Shown here: positions 1 to 7,309 of the stretch, in pieces
Layout: each line of letters begins with the position of its first letter
How positions within the stretch are numbered: position 1 is the first letter of the stretch
DNA from: Planomonospora parontospora
GTDB taxonomy: Bacteria > Actinomycetota > Actinomycetes > Streptosporangiales > Streptosporangiaceae
Assembly (NCBI GenBank): GCA_014647935.1
Contig: BMQD01000032.1
Location: forward strand, 1 to 45,107
DNA length: 45,107 bases
Direction: 5' to 3'
Translations under genes and position numbers: made by a program
The notes under the pieces: model-generated
Told to the model about the DNA's origin: nothing
Databases searched by the model: none
What the model saw: the letters and a program-made list of their open reading frames with translations, nothing else

Positions 1-1
1 C

Positions 2-319
2 CGGATCGAGGCCATCCAGGCCGACACCGATGCCGCGATCGCGGCCATCGGGGGGATCAGCGCGGTCATCACGACCGTCAGCGAGCACTCCACCACCATC
101 GCCGCCGCGGTGGAGGAGCAGAGCGCCACCTCCGGGGAGATGAGCCGCAACATCTCCCAGGCCGCGGTCGGCGCCGACGACATCGCCGCCGGCATCACCG
201 CGGTCGCCGACGCCGCGCAGACCACCACCGCCGGGGTGGCCGAGGCCCGCCGGACCGCCGGTCAGCTCGATGAGGTCGCCGCCGAACTGCACGGCATCGT
301 GGACCAGTTCGCCGTCTGA
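2..319 (+). CDS. Methyl-accepting chemotaxis protein, C-terminal end (partial)
   Basis: Only the last 105 residues are in the window; the frame is open from base 2. They form a long, Ala-, Thr- and Ile-rich heptad-repeat helix without membrane segments (for example EEQSATSGEMSRNISQAA), typical of the distal arm of the MCP cytoplasmic signalling hairpin that follows the CheA/CheW-binding tip. In the family this four-helix bundle passes ligand signals to CheA. The tip and the sensor region lie outside the window, so the ligand cannot be guessed. The downstream M24 peptidase gene has its own promoter and looks unrelated. Confidence 0.85.
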   Translation, partial: RIEAIQADTDAAIAAIGGISAVITTVSEHSTTIAAAVEEQSATSGEMSRNISQAAVGADDIAAGITAVADAAQTTTAGVAEARRTAGQLDEVAAELHGIVDQFAV

Positions 320-443
320 AGGTCCGGCCACCGGCGCGGGTGGCGGCCCCGTACAGGGCTGTCCCCCGCGCCGGCGGTCCTCGAGCGGGGCGCGTGAGTC
401 GGCTCCACCGAAGCCGGAGCGGCTCACGGGAGGGGACACCCCT

Positions 444-449
444 TAGATT
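444..449 (+). promoter_or_regulatory. -10 box of a leaderless transcript (TAGATT)
   Basis: TAGATT ends 7 bases before the GTG at 457. A TANNNT box at this distance is the usual arrangement of actinobacterial leaderless mRNAs. No Shine-Dalgarno sequence lies at normal spacing (the only purine run, GGGAGGGG at 428-435, is about 21 bases away). This supports 457 as the start. Confidence 0.55.
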
Positions 450-456
450 GGTCGGC

Positions 457-1572
457 GTGACAACGGAGTCCTACGACCTTTATCCCGTCGCCCGCCTGGC
501 CGCCGCGCAGGAGGCGACCGCCGCCGCCGGGCTCGACGCCCTGCTGCTCACCCCCGGCCCCGACCTGCGCTACGTGACCGGCTACCAGGCGCTGCCGCTG
601 GAGCGGCTCACCTGCCTGGTGCTGCCCGCCGAGGGCGACGCCTTCCTGATGGTGCCGCGGCTGGAGCTGCCCGCGGCCGAGCACTCCCCGGCCGCGAGGC
701 TCGGCATCGAGTTCGTGGCCTGGGACGAGACCGACGACCCCTACGCGGCCGTCGGTGCCCGCCTGGGCGCGGCGGCCAGGGTCGGCCTGGCCGACCGGAT
801 GTGGGCGATGCAGTCGCTGCGCTTCCGCGACGCGCTGCCCGGAGCCGAGCAGGTGCTCGCCGGGACGGTCCTGCGGGGCCTGCGGATGCGCAAGAGCGCC
901 GCCGAGGCCGCCGCGCTGCGCGAGGCCGGAGCCGCGATCGACGCGGTCCACGCGCAGGTGCCCGGCTTCCTGAAGGAAGGGCGGACCGAGCGCGAGGTGG
1001 GCCGGGACATCGCCGAGGCGATCATCGCCGCCGGCCACGAGACGGTCGACTTCGTCATCGTCGGCTCCGGGCCCAACGGCGCGAGCCCGCACCACGAGCT
1101 GTCCGACCGGGTCATCCGGGCCGGCGAGCCGGTGGTGGTCGACATCGGCGGGCAGATGCCCAGCGGCTACTGCTCCGACTCCACCCGCGTCTACTCGGTC
1201 GGCGAGCCCCCGGCGGACTTCCTGCGCTACTACGACGTGCTCCAGCGCGCCCAGGAGGCGGCCTGCGCCGCCGTACGGCCCGGCGTGCCGTGCGAGGCGG
1301 TCGACGCCGCGGCCCGCGAGGTGATCGCGGCCGAGGGCTACGGCGAGCACTTCATCCACCGGACCGGTCACGGTATCGGCCTGGAGACCCACGAGGAGCC
1401 CTACATCGTCGCGGGCAACGCCGAGCCGCTGGCCCCGGGCTTCGCCTTCTCCGTCGAGCCGGGCGTCTACCTGCCCGGGACGCACGGCGCCCGGATCGAG
1501 GACATCGTGATCTGCACCGAGGACGGCGGAGAGCGGGTCAACCACCGCCCCCGCGAGCTGGTCGTCGTCTAG
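457..1572 (+). CDS. M24 family metallopeptidase (Xaa-Pro peptidase type)
   Basis: A 371-residue two-domain pita-bread peptidase, expected to be cytosolic and to cleave X-Pro peptides. The N-terminal creatinase-like domain covers about residues 8-135 and the catalytic domain 150-365. All five metal ligands are visible: D229 (VVDIGG), D241 (SDSTR), H305 (GHGIGLETHEEP), E334 (SVEPG) and E348 (RIED). The GTG at 457 is chosen because a -10 box lies just upstream and the family-like sequence starts there; the frame stays open upstream to 340 but that stretch is Arg-rich and not family-like. It stands alone between a chemoreceptor and an acyl-CoA dehydrogenase. The exact substrate (Xaa-Pro dipeptides or longer peptides) cannot be read from the sequence. 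Confidence 0.9.
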   Translation: MTTESYDLYPVARLAAAQEATAAAGLDALLLTPGPDLRYVTGYQALPLERLTCLVLPAEGDAFLMVPRLELPAAEHSPAARLGIEFVAWDETDDPYAAVGARLGAAARVGLADRMWAMQSLRFRDALPGAEQVLAGTVLRGLRMRKSAAEAAALREAGAAIDAVHAQVPGFLKEGRTEREVGRDIAEAIIAAGHETVDFVIVGSGPNGASPHHELSDRVIRAGEPVVVDIGGQMPSGYCSDSTRVYSVGEPPADFLRYYDVLQRAQEAACAAVRPGVPCEAVDAAAREVIAAEGYGEHFIHRTGHGIGLETHEEPYIVAGNAEPLAPGFAFSVEPGVYLPGTHGARIEDIVICTEDGGERVNHRPRELVVV

Positions 1573-1709
1573 GCCCGCACTCCCGCCCGGACCTCCGCCC
1601 GGGCCGGGCGGGGGTCCGTCGGCGTTCGGCTGATGCCAGAATCGGGGTGGCGGGTGATCCCTGCCACCCTTTTCCACTGTTCCACGCCCATGATCTGGAG
1701 TGTGCGGAG

Positions 1710-2852
1710 ATGTCCGTCGAGCGCGTCCTTCCCAGCCCCGAGGCCCACGACCTGCTGGACCTGGTCCGCGACCTGGTCGGCAAGGAGGTCGCGCCCCGGG
1801 CCTCCGCCGACGAGTCCGCCGGGCGCTTCCCGCGCGAGGTGTTCACCGTCCTCGGCCGTGCCGGGCTGCTCGGCCTGCCCTACCCCGAGGAGCACGGCGG
1901 GGCCGCGCAGCCGTACGAGGTGTACCTCCAGGTGATCGAGGAGCTGGCCGCCGGCTGGCTGGCGGTCGGGCTGGGCCTGTCGGTGCACACGCTCTCGTGC
2001 TTCCCGGTCGCGGCCTACGGCACCGCCGGGCAGCGGGCCGAGCTGCTGCCGGACATGCTCGGCGGCGGGCTGCTGGGCGCCTACTGCCTGTCGGAACCGC
2101 ACTCCGGCTCCGACGCGGCGGCCCTGACGACCCGCGCGGTGCCGGACGCCGGCGGCTACACCGTGGACGGGGTCAAGGCCTGGATCACCCACGGCGGGGT
2201 CGCGGACTTCTACACCCTGATGGCCCGCACGTCCGACGACGGGGCGCGCGGGATCTCCTGCTTCCACGTCCCGGCCTCCACCGCCGGGGTCTCGTCCGCC
2301 GCCCCGGAGAAGAAGATGGGCATGCGCTCCTCGCCGACCGCGCAGGTCCGCTTCGACGGGGTGCGGCTCGAGCCGGGCGCGCTGCTCGGCGCGGAGGGGG
2401 AGGGCTTCCGCATCGCGATGGCCGCGCTGGACGGCGGCAGGCTCGGCATCGCCGCCTGCGCGGTCGGGGTGGCCCAGGCGGCCTTCGAGGCCGCCACCGC
2501 CTACGCCAGGGAGCGCCGCCAGTTCGGGTCGCGCATCGTCGACTTCCAGGGCGTCTCCTTCATGCTGGCCGACATGGCCACCCAGATCGCCGCGGCCCGC
2601 GCCCTCTACCTCGACGCGGCCAGGGCGCGCGACGCGGGCCGGCCGTACGGCACGCAGGCGGCGATGGCCAAGCTGTTCGCCACCGACATGTGCATGAAGG
2701 TCACCACCGACGCCGTCCAGGTCCTCGGCGGCTACGGCTACGTGGAGGACTTCCCGGTCGAGCGGTACATGCGCGAGGCGAAGGTCCTGCAGATCGTCGA
2801 GGGCACCAACCAGGTGCAGCGCCTCGTGATCGGCCGCGCGCTGGCCCGGTGA
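1710..2852 (+). CDS. Acyl-CoA dehydrogenase
   Basis: A 380-residue FAD enzyme that introduces the alpha-beta double bond into acyl-CoA and passes electrons to ETF. The N-terminal helical domain (about 1-115), the middle beta domain with the FAD/substrate signature YCLSEPHSGSDAAAL (about 125-140) and the C-terminal helical domain (about 235-380) are complete. The catalytic base is E364 in VEGTNQVQ, the position used by short- and medium-chain enzymes. GGAG at 1697-1700 is 9 bases before the ATG. Chain length and pathway cannot be fixed; no other beta-oxidation gene is near. Confidence 0.93.
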   Translation: MSVERVLPSPEAHDLLDLVRDLVGKEVAPRASADESAGRFPREVFTVLGRAGLLGLPYPEEHGGAAQPYEVYLQVIEELAAGWLAVGLGLSVHTLSCFPVAAYGTAGQRAELLPDMLGGGLLGAYCLSEPHSGSDAAALTTRAVPDAGGYTVDGVKAWITHGGVADFYTLMARTSDDGARGISCFHVPASTAGVSSAAPEKKMGMRSSPTAQVRFDGVRLEPGALLGAEGEGFRIAMAALDGGRLGIAACAVGVAQAAFEAATAYARERRQFGSRIVDFQGVSFMLADMATQIAAARALYLDAARARDAGRPYGTQAAMAKLFATDMCMKVTTDAVQVLGGYGYVEDFPVERYMREAKVLQIVEGTNQVQRLVIGRALAR

Positions 2853-2867
2853 CGCGAGGCGGAGGTC

Positions 2868-3000
2868 TCTCCGGCGGGTCGCCTCTCCGGCTCTCCGGCG
2901 GGGCGGGGACCGCCGGGCGGGCGCGGACCCGCCACCCGGCGGTCCCCTCCGGCGGTCCCCTCCGACGGCCCCGGCCGGGAGGACCGCTCCGGCGGCCCCC
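2868..3000. repeat. Degenerate GC-rich short repeats between genes
   Basis: After the acyl-CoA dehydrogenase stop, short motifs such as CTCTCCGG, CGGCGGTCCCCTC and CTCCGGCGG recur irregularly on a nearly pure G/C background. Several can pair into stem-loops and may end transcription. No coding frame with a recognisable product was found here. Confidence 0.45.
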
Positions 3001-3062
3001 CGTCCCGGAGAAGAAATCCCGGGGCGCTGTCGATCCGGTCGTCCCCTGTTCGTCGTCATGAT

Positions 3063-3080
3063 GTACGGCGACCGCCGTAC
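3063..3080. promoter_or_regulatory. Inverted repeat upstream of the YCII-sigma pair
   Basis: GTACGGCG, two bases, then CGCCGTAC: a perfect 8-bp inverted repeat ending 32 bases before the YCII start. It is placed like an operator, though a transcript hairpin is also possible. The binding protein is unknown. Confidence 0.5.
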
Positions 3081-3112
3081 GGGGAACACGACAGGATCGG
3101 AACGAGACCACC

Positions 3113-3463
3113 ATGAAGTACATGCTGCTCATCCACGCGGGTGCCGTCGACGAGAACGGCGCGGCCGCCGAGTGCACCGTCGAGGACTGGACGGCCTACG
3201 ACAAGGCGGTGCGGGACGCCGGGATCCACGTCTCGGGCGAGTCGCTGGCCGACCTGGTCACCGCCACGACGGTCCGGGTCGGCCCGTCCGGCGAGCGGAC
3301 CGTCACCGACGGGCCGTTCGCCGAGACCCGGGAGGTCCTGGGCGGCTTCTACGTCATCGACGTCCCCGACCTCGACGTCGCGCTCGACTGGGCGGCCCGC
3401 TGCCCCGGCTCGTGGGGCAGCGGAGCGGTCGTGGTGCGGCCGGTCGCCGACTTCGGGGCCTGA
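3113..3463 (+). CDS. YCII-related (DGPF) domain protein
   Basis: A 116-residue YciI-like small dimeric alpha-beta barrel protein. The start MKYMLLIHAG and the motif DGPFAETRE (about residues 65-75) are hallmarks of the DGPF group. Its stop is 4 bases before the ATG of the ECF sigma gene, so the two are cotranscribed. In ECF42-type loci a DGPF protein next to the sigma factor is the usual partner and is thought to take part in signalling; its chemistry is not established. Confidence 0.9.
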   Translation: MKYMLLIHAGAVDENGAAAECTVEDWTAYDKAVRDAGIHVSGESLADLVTATTVRVGPSGERTVTDGPFAETREVLGGFYVIDVPDLDVALDWAARCPGSWGSGAVVVRPVADFGA

Positions 3464-3467
3464 CGCG

Positions 3468-4733
3468 ATGCGGGACGACGGCCGGGGAGCCGGAGCGGAC
3501 GCGGCGGTGGAGGCGCTGTTCCGCGAGGAGTACGGCCGGCTGCTGGCCTCCCTCGTGCGCCGCTTCGGCGACCTCGACCTGGCCGAGGAGGTCGCCTCCG
3601 AGGCGGTCGAGGCGGCGCTGGCGCACTGGCCGGTGGACGGCGTGCCGGACAGGCCCGGTGCCTGGCTGCTGACGACGGCGCGGCGCAAGGCCGTCGACCG
3701 GCTGCGCCGGGACAAGGCCTACGCCGCCCGGCTGGCCGTCCTGCAGATCGAGGCGGAGCGGGCCGGACCCGTTCCGCCCCCGGAGGCCGACGGCGGCCTG
3801 CCCGACGAGCGGCTGCAGCTCTTCTTCACCTGCGCCCACCCGGCCCTGGCCGCCGACGACCGCGCGGCGCTGGTGCTGCGCTGCCTGGCCGGGCTGACGA
3901 CGCCCGAGGTCGCGCGGGCCTTCCTCGTCCCGTCCGCGACGATGGCCCAGCGGATCGTGCGGGCCAAGAAGAAGATCCGCCAGGCCCGGATCCCGTTCCG
4001 CGTGCCCGGCGCCGACGAGCTGCCCGAACGCCTCCCCGGTGTGCTCCAGGTCCTGTACTCGATCTTCACCGAGGGGTACGCGGCCAGTTCGGGCGCGGAC
4101 CTGCAGCGGCTCGGCCTCGCCGAGGAGGCGATCCGGCTGGCGCGGATCCTGCGCCGGCTGATGCCCGCCGAACGGGAGGTCGCCGGACTGCTCGCGCTGA
4201 TGCTGATGGTCCACGCGCGGCGCGAGGCCCGGACCGGCCCGGACGGCGGGCTCGTGCTCCTGGCGGACCAGGACCGGAGCCGCTGGGACCGCACGATGAT
4301 CGAGGAGGGCCGGGAGCTGGTGCTCGCCGCGCTGAGCGGCGGCCCGCCGGGCGCGTACGGCGTGCAGGCCGCGATCGCCGCGTTGCACGACGAGGCGGCG
4401 GACGTCGCGACCACCGACTGGCCGCAGATCGTGGCGCTCTACGACGTGCTGCTCGCGCTCGGGCCCTCCCCGGTCGTCGCGCTCAACCGGGCCGTGGCGG
4501 TGGCGATGCGCGACGGCCCCGAGGCCGGTCTGAGGCTGCTCGACGGCCTGGCCGGTGAGCCGCGCCTGCGCGACCACCACCCGTACGCGGCGGCCCGCGC
4601 CGACCTGCTGCAGCGGCTCGGCCGGTTCCCCGAGGCCGCGGACGCCTACCGCGAGGCGCTCGGCCTGGCCGGCACCGAGCCCGAGCGAGCCCACCTGCGC
4701 CGCCGCCTGGCCGCCGTCGAGCCAGCCTGCTGA
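3468..4733 (+). CDS. ECF sigma factor with long C-terminal extension (ECF42 type)
   Basis: A 421-residue RNA polymerase sigma factor. Sigma-2 (about 12-80, FREEYGRLLASLVRRFGD onward) and sigma-4 (about 120-180, with LTTPEVARAFLVPSATMAQR) are followed by about 230 residues of TPR-like helices including TEGYAAS and VVALNRAVAVA. Usual ECF factors are near 190 residues; this extension defines the ECF42 group, which lacks a classical anti-sigma factor and is paired with DGPF proteins, as here. The ATG at 3468 follows the YCII stop by 4 bases. Its 3' end is the first copy of a 35-bp tandem repeat that continues past the stop codon. Confidence 0.9.
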   Translation: MRDDGRGAGADAAVEALFREEYGRLLASLVRRFGDLDLAEEVASEAVEAALAHWPVDGVPDRPGAWLLTTARRKAVDRLRRDKAYAARLAVLQIEAERAGPVPPPEADGGLPDERLQLFFTCAHPALAADDRAALVLRCLAGLTTPEVARAFLVPSATMAQRIVRAKKKIRQARIPFRVPGADELPERLPGVLQVLYSIFTEGYAASSGADLQRLGLAEEAIRLARILRRLMPAEREVAGLLALMLMVHARREARTGPDGGLVLLADQDRSRWDRTMIEEGRELVLAALSGGPPGAYGVQAAIAALHDEAADVATTDWPQIVALYDVLLALGPSPVVALNRAVAVAMRDGPEAGLRLLDGLAGEPRLRDHHPYAAARADLLQRLGRFPEAADAYREALGLAGTEPERAHLRRRLAAVEPAC

Positions 4734-4840
4734 GACGGCGCCTGGCCGCCGCCGAGTTCTCCTGCCGCGACGGCGCCTGGCCGTCGTCGAGCCATCCGGT
4801 CCGGGCGGCGCCCGGCCGCCCCGCCTCATTCCCGGCGTGC
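4701..4840. repeat. 35-bp tandem repeat, four copies, spanning the sigma gene stop
   Basis: Copies start at 4701, 4736, 4771 and 4806, exactly 35 bases apart, each opening with a form of CGGCGCCTGGCCG. Copy 1 is the coding 3' end of the sigma gene and carries the TGA (4731-4733). The later copies diverge most in their second half. As 35 is not a multiple of 3, the extra copies are not an in-frame protein repeat. Confidence 0.85.
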
Positions 4841-4898
4841 CACCGGATGGCCACGGAGAGCGACATTCGATCCGCATGACGTGACCAAGGAGCCGGAC

Positions 4899-5531
4899 AT
4901 GCAACCTGATGAGATCCTCGCGATGACCGAGGCCGAATGGCTCGGTCTCGCCGACTTCCTCGACGACCTCACCGACCGGGAGTGGCGGACGGACTCCCTC
5001 TGCCCGGGCTGGACCGTGCACGAGGTCGCCGCCCACGTGAGCATGTCGGCCCGCTCGACGCTCCTGGGCACGCTCGGCGGCGTGATCCGGGCACGGGGCG
5101 ACTTCAACAGGATGGTCGCCACCGAGGCCCGGGAGCGGGCGGCCCGGTTCGCGCCGGCGGCGCTCGTCGCACAGATCCGCGAGACCGCCGGATCGTCCCG
5201 CCGCATGCCGGGCTCCAGCCGGTTCGACCCGCTCGTCGACGCGCTCGTCCACGGGCAGGACATCGCCCGCCCGCTCGGACGCGTACGGCGGATGCCCGCC
5301 GCACCGGTCGTGGCGGCGCTCGAGCACGCCCGCGTCAGCCGCTTCTACGGTTCCCGCAAGCGGTTCCGCGGCATGCGGCTGATCGCCACCGATCTGGACT
5401 GGTCGGCCGGTGAGGGGCCTGACGAGCTGCGCGGCCCGGCGGGAGATCTGCTCCTGGTGGCCACCGGCCGGTCTGCGGGCCTCGCGGCCCTGTCCGGCTC
5501 CGGCGTCGGGCGCCTGGCGGCCGCACTGTGA
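4899..5531 (+). CDS. Maleylpyruvate isomerase family, mycothiol-dependent type (DinB-like)
   Basis: A 210-residue metal- and mycothiol-dependent transferase/isomerase-like protein. The N-terminal four-helix DinB-like bundle contains CPGWTVHEVAAHV (about residues 32-44) and DALVHGQDIARP (about 114-125), the regions that supply the His metal ligands in this family. Many such proteins have unknown substrates, so maleylpyruvate itself is not implied. AAGGAG at 4887-4892 is 6 bases before the ATG at 4899, which favours it over the in-frame GTG at 4881. The mycothiol link fits an actinobacterial host. Confidence 0.85.
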   Translation: MQPDEILAMTEAEWLGLADFLDDLTDREWRTDSLCPGWTVHEVAAHVSMSARSTLLGTLGGVIRARGDFNRMVATEARERAARFAPAALVAQIRETAGSSRRMPGSSRFDPLVDALVHGQDIARPLGRVRRMPAAPVVAALEHARVSRFYGSRKRFRGMRLIATDLDWSAGEGPDELRGPAGDLLLVATGRSAGLAALSGSGVGRLAAAL

Positions 5532-5625
5532 CGGCTCCGGGGCCGACGGGCGAAGCGCCCGGACCACGGCGAGGAACCCGGCCGGGCCCCGGGCAGGTGG
5601 TCGGTCAGAGGGACGGGGCCTCCCG

Positions 5626-5652
5626 GATCCGCGGCCTGACGTGCCGCGGATC
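5626..5652. terminator. Hairpin between convergent genes
   Basis: GATCCGCGGC (5626-5635) and GCCGCGGATC (5643-5652) form a perfect 10-bp stem with a 7-base loop. It sits between the stop codons of two converging genes and can serve both. There is no U-tract, as is common in actinobacteria. Confidence 0.7.
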
Positions 5653-5665
5653 GGGCGCGGGGGCG

Positions 5666-6151
5666 TCAGAGGGTCTTGGCCAGGGCGACGAGCTGGTCCA
5701 GGGCGGCGCCCCAGCCCTCGATGAAGCCCATGTCGGCGTGCTTCTTGTTGTCCTCGGGGGTCTGGTGCATGGCGATGGCCCGGTAGCGGGTGCCGCCGGA
5801 GTCGGTCGGCTGGAGCTCGATGATCGCGGTGAAGGCCATCTCGCCGGGCTGCGGGCGGTAGCCGGGGGCCAGGGCGCTGGTCCACACCAGCCGCTCTTCG
5901 GGGAGCACCTCCAGGTAGCAGCCTGCTCCGTCGAACTCCTCACCCTCGGGGGAGCGCATCACGGTGCGGAAGATCCCGCCGGGGCGCAGGTCGATCTCGC
6001 AGTGCGGCGTCTCGTAGGGCTTGGGGGCGAACCACTGGGTGAGGAGGTCGGGGGTGGTCCATGCCTTCCAGACGAGCGCGGGGGGCACGTCGACCTCCCG
6101 CTCGAGCTGGATGTCGAGGTCGGGGTCGAGGGTGTACGGGGTGAACGTCAT
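5666..6151 (-). CDS. SRPBCC / AHSA1-type ligand-binding domain protein
   Basis: A 161-residue START-like fold protein. EREVDVPPALVWKAWTTPD near the N-terminus and a C-terminal helix ending EGWGAALDQLVALAKTL are diagnostic of the AHSA1 branch. Such proteins bind hydrophobic ligands in a cavity; no catalytic residues are defined. The ATG overlaps the TGA of the upstream ArsR gene by 4 bases (6148-6151), so the two are translationally coupled, a very common pairing in which the regulator controls the SRPBCC protein. Ligand unknown. Confidence 0.9.
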   Translation of the reverse strand: MTFTPYTLDPDLDIQLEREVDVPPALVWKAWTTPDLLTQWFAPKPYETPHCEIDLRPGGIFRTVMRSPEGEEFDGAGCYLEVLPEERLVWTSALAPGYRPQPGEMAFTAIIELQPTDSGGTRYRAIAMHQTPEDNKKHADMGFIEGWGAALDQLVALAKTL

Positions 6152-6486
6152 TTCTGCTCCTTGAGGGTGGTGAGGAAGTGGTCGAGCTGGTCGAGGCGGC
6201 GCTGCCAGAGGTGGCGTTGGCGGGCCAGCCAGCCGTCGGCGATCTCGAGGGTGTCAGGGGTGAGCCGGTAGGTGCGGGTCCGGCCCTGTTTGGCCGAGGT
6301 GACCAGGCCGGCCCGCTCCAGCACGGCCAGGTGCTGGGTGAACGACGGGAGCGCCATGGCGAAGGGCCGGGCCAGCTCCGAGGTGGTGGCGGGGCCGGCG
6401 GCGAGCCGTTCGATCACCTTGCGTCGGGTCGGGTCGGCCAGGGCCTGGAAGACCTGGTCGAGCCGGGCCTGTTCGTTTGGGCACAC
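6148..6486 (-). CDS. ArsR-family winged-helix repressor
   Basis: A 112-residue winged-helix protein. DPTRRKVIERLAAGPATTSE (about 18-37) and the recognition region PSFTQHLAVLERAGLV (about 46-61) match ArsR regulators of the SRPBCC-linked group. There are no paired Cys residues for metal sensing, so a small-molecule or redox cue is more likely than arsenic. It starts at GTG 6486, 5 bases after a -10 box, and is probably leaderless. A perfect 16-bp inverted repeat covers its -35 region, so autorepression is expected. Confidence 0.9.
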   Translation of the reverse strand: MCPNEQARLDQVFQALADPTRRKVIERLAAGPATTSELARPFAMALPSFTQHLAVLERAGLVTSAKQGRTRTYRLTPDTLEIADGWLARQRHLWQRRLDQLDHFLTTLKEQK

Positions 6487-6491
6487 ATCCG

Positions 6492-6520
6492 AGTATGGCT
6501 CCGATCGATACTTAGGTCAA
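6492..6520 (-). promoter_or_regulatory. Promoter of the ArsR-SRPBCC pair
   Basis: Read on the minus strand: -35 TTGACC (6520-6515), 17-base spacer, -10 CATACT (6497-6492), then 5 bases to the GTG start. The -35 box straddles the centre of the palindrome at 6502-6537, so a bound repressor would block it. Confidence 0.6.
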
Positions 6521-6537
6521 TACCTAAGTATCGATCG
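6502..6537. promoter_or_regulatory. 36-bp palindromic operator of the ArsR gene
   Basis: CGATCGATACTTAGGT (6502-6517), spacer CAAT, then ACCTAAGTATCGATCG (6522-6537): 16-bp arms without a mismatch, strikingly AT-rich for this genome. Its position over the -35 box points to repression by the ArsR protein encoded just downstream. Confidence 0.8.
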
Positions 6538-6681
6538 ACGGCGGTGACGGTTCCGGACGGGGGAGCAGTGATCGGGCTCCCGGTCCGCCTGCGGCGGCCG
6601 GCTTCCACCGGGAGAGCGCCGGCACCCGGCCGGCGTCTCGCGGAGTGGACGGCGGGTCCGGATCGTGACCGGAGGTTGGTC

Positions 6682-7182
6682 ATGGTCCGGGTGGGATCGC
6701 GCTACCTTGGGCGGGTGGAGGAGATCGACCGCCGGATCGTGACGTTGCTGGCCGAGGACGGCCGGATGAGCTTCACCGACCTCGCCCGCGAGACGGGCCT
6801 GTCGGTCTCGGCGGTGCACCAGCGGGTGCGCCGGCTGGAGAAGCGCGGGGTGGTGCGCGGTTACGCGGCGCTGGTGGACTACGACGAGATCGGCCTGCCG
6901 CTCACCGCGTTCGTCTCCATCAAGCCGATCGACCCGGCCGCCGCCGACGACGCCCCCGACCGGCTGTCGCACCTGAGCGCCATCGAGGCCTGCCACAGTG
7001 TCGCGGGCGACGAGAGCTACATCCTCAAGGTGCGGGTGGCCTCGCCCGTCGCGCTGGAGGAGCTGCTCAACCAGATCCGCACCGCGGCCAACGTCTCCAC
7101 CCGGACCACCGTCGTGCTCAGCACGCCGTACGAGCACCGCGCGCCCGAGCTGATGGGGAAGCCTGCGGAGGAGCCCTCGTAG
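6682..7182 (+). CDS. Lrp/AsnC-family regulator
   Basis: A 166-residue regulator with an N-terminal helix-turn-helix (MSFTDLARETGLSVSAVHQR, about 29-48) and a C-terminal RAM ligand-binding sheet (about 75-150). Lrp-type proteins form octamers and usually respond to amino acids. GGAGG at 6671-6675 is 6 bases from ATG 6682, the chosen start. The alternative GTG at 6715, with TACCTT (6703-6708) just before it, would give a shorter leaderless form beginning at EEIDRRIV. The gene diverges from the ArsR unit; no amino acid gene adjoins it. Confidence 0.88.
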   Translation: MVRVGSRYLGRVEEIDRRIVTLLAEDGRMSFTDLARETGLSVSAVHQRVRRLEKRGVVRGYAALVDYDEIGLPLTAFVSIKPIDPAAADDAPDRLSHLSAIEACHSVAGDESYILKVRVASPVALEELLNQIRTAANVSTRTTVVLSTPYEHRAPELMGKPAEEPS

Positions 7183-7239
7183 GTCCCGCTCGCCCGCCGC
7201 GCCCCAGCGGCGACGCGGGCCCCGGGTCCGGACACCCGG

Positions 7240-7309
7240 CCGGGACGCTCAAGCCGGGACGTCCAGGCCGGGACGCTCAGACCGGGACGCTCAGACCGGG
7301 ACGCGGAAC
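7240..7309. repeat. 14-bp tandem repeat, five copies, at the 3' end of the kinase gene
   Basis: Units start at 7240, 7254, 7268, 7282 and 7296, each a form of CCGGGACGCTCAGA. The stop codon of the minus-strand kinase (7291-7293) lies inside the fourth unit, so the last codons and the stop were copied into the spacer. Confidence 0.85.

Noticed and set aside
424-1677. 417-codon minus-strand frame over the M24 peptidase gene
   Set aside because: Shadow frame without motifs.
4701-4840. CRISPR array
   Set aside because: Units are directly adjacent without spacers and start inside a gene.
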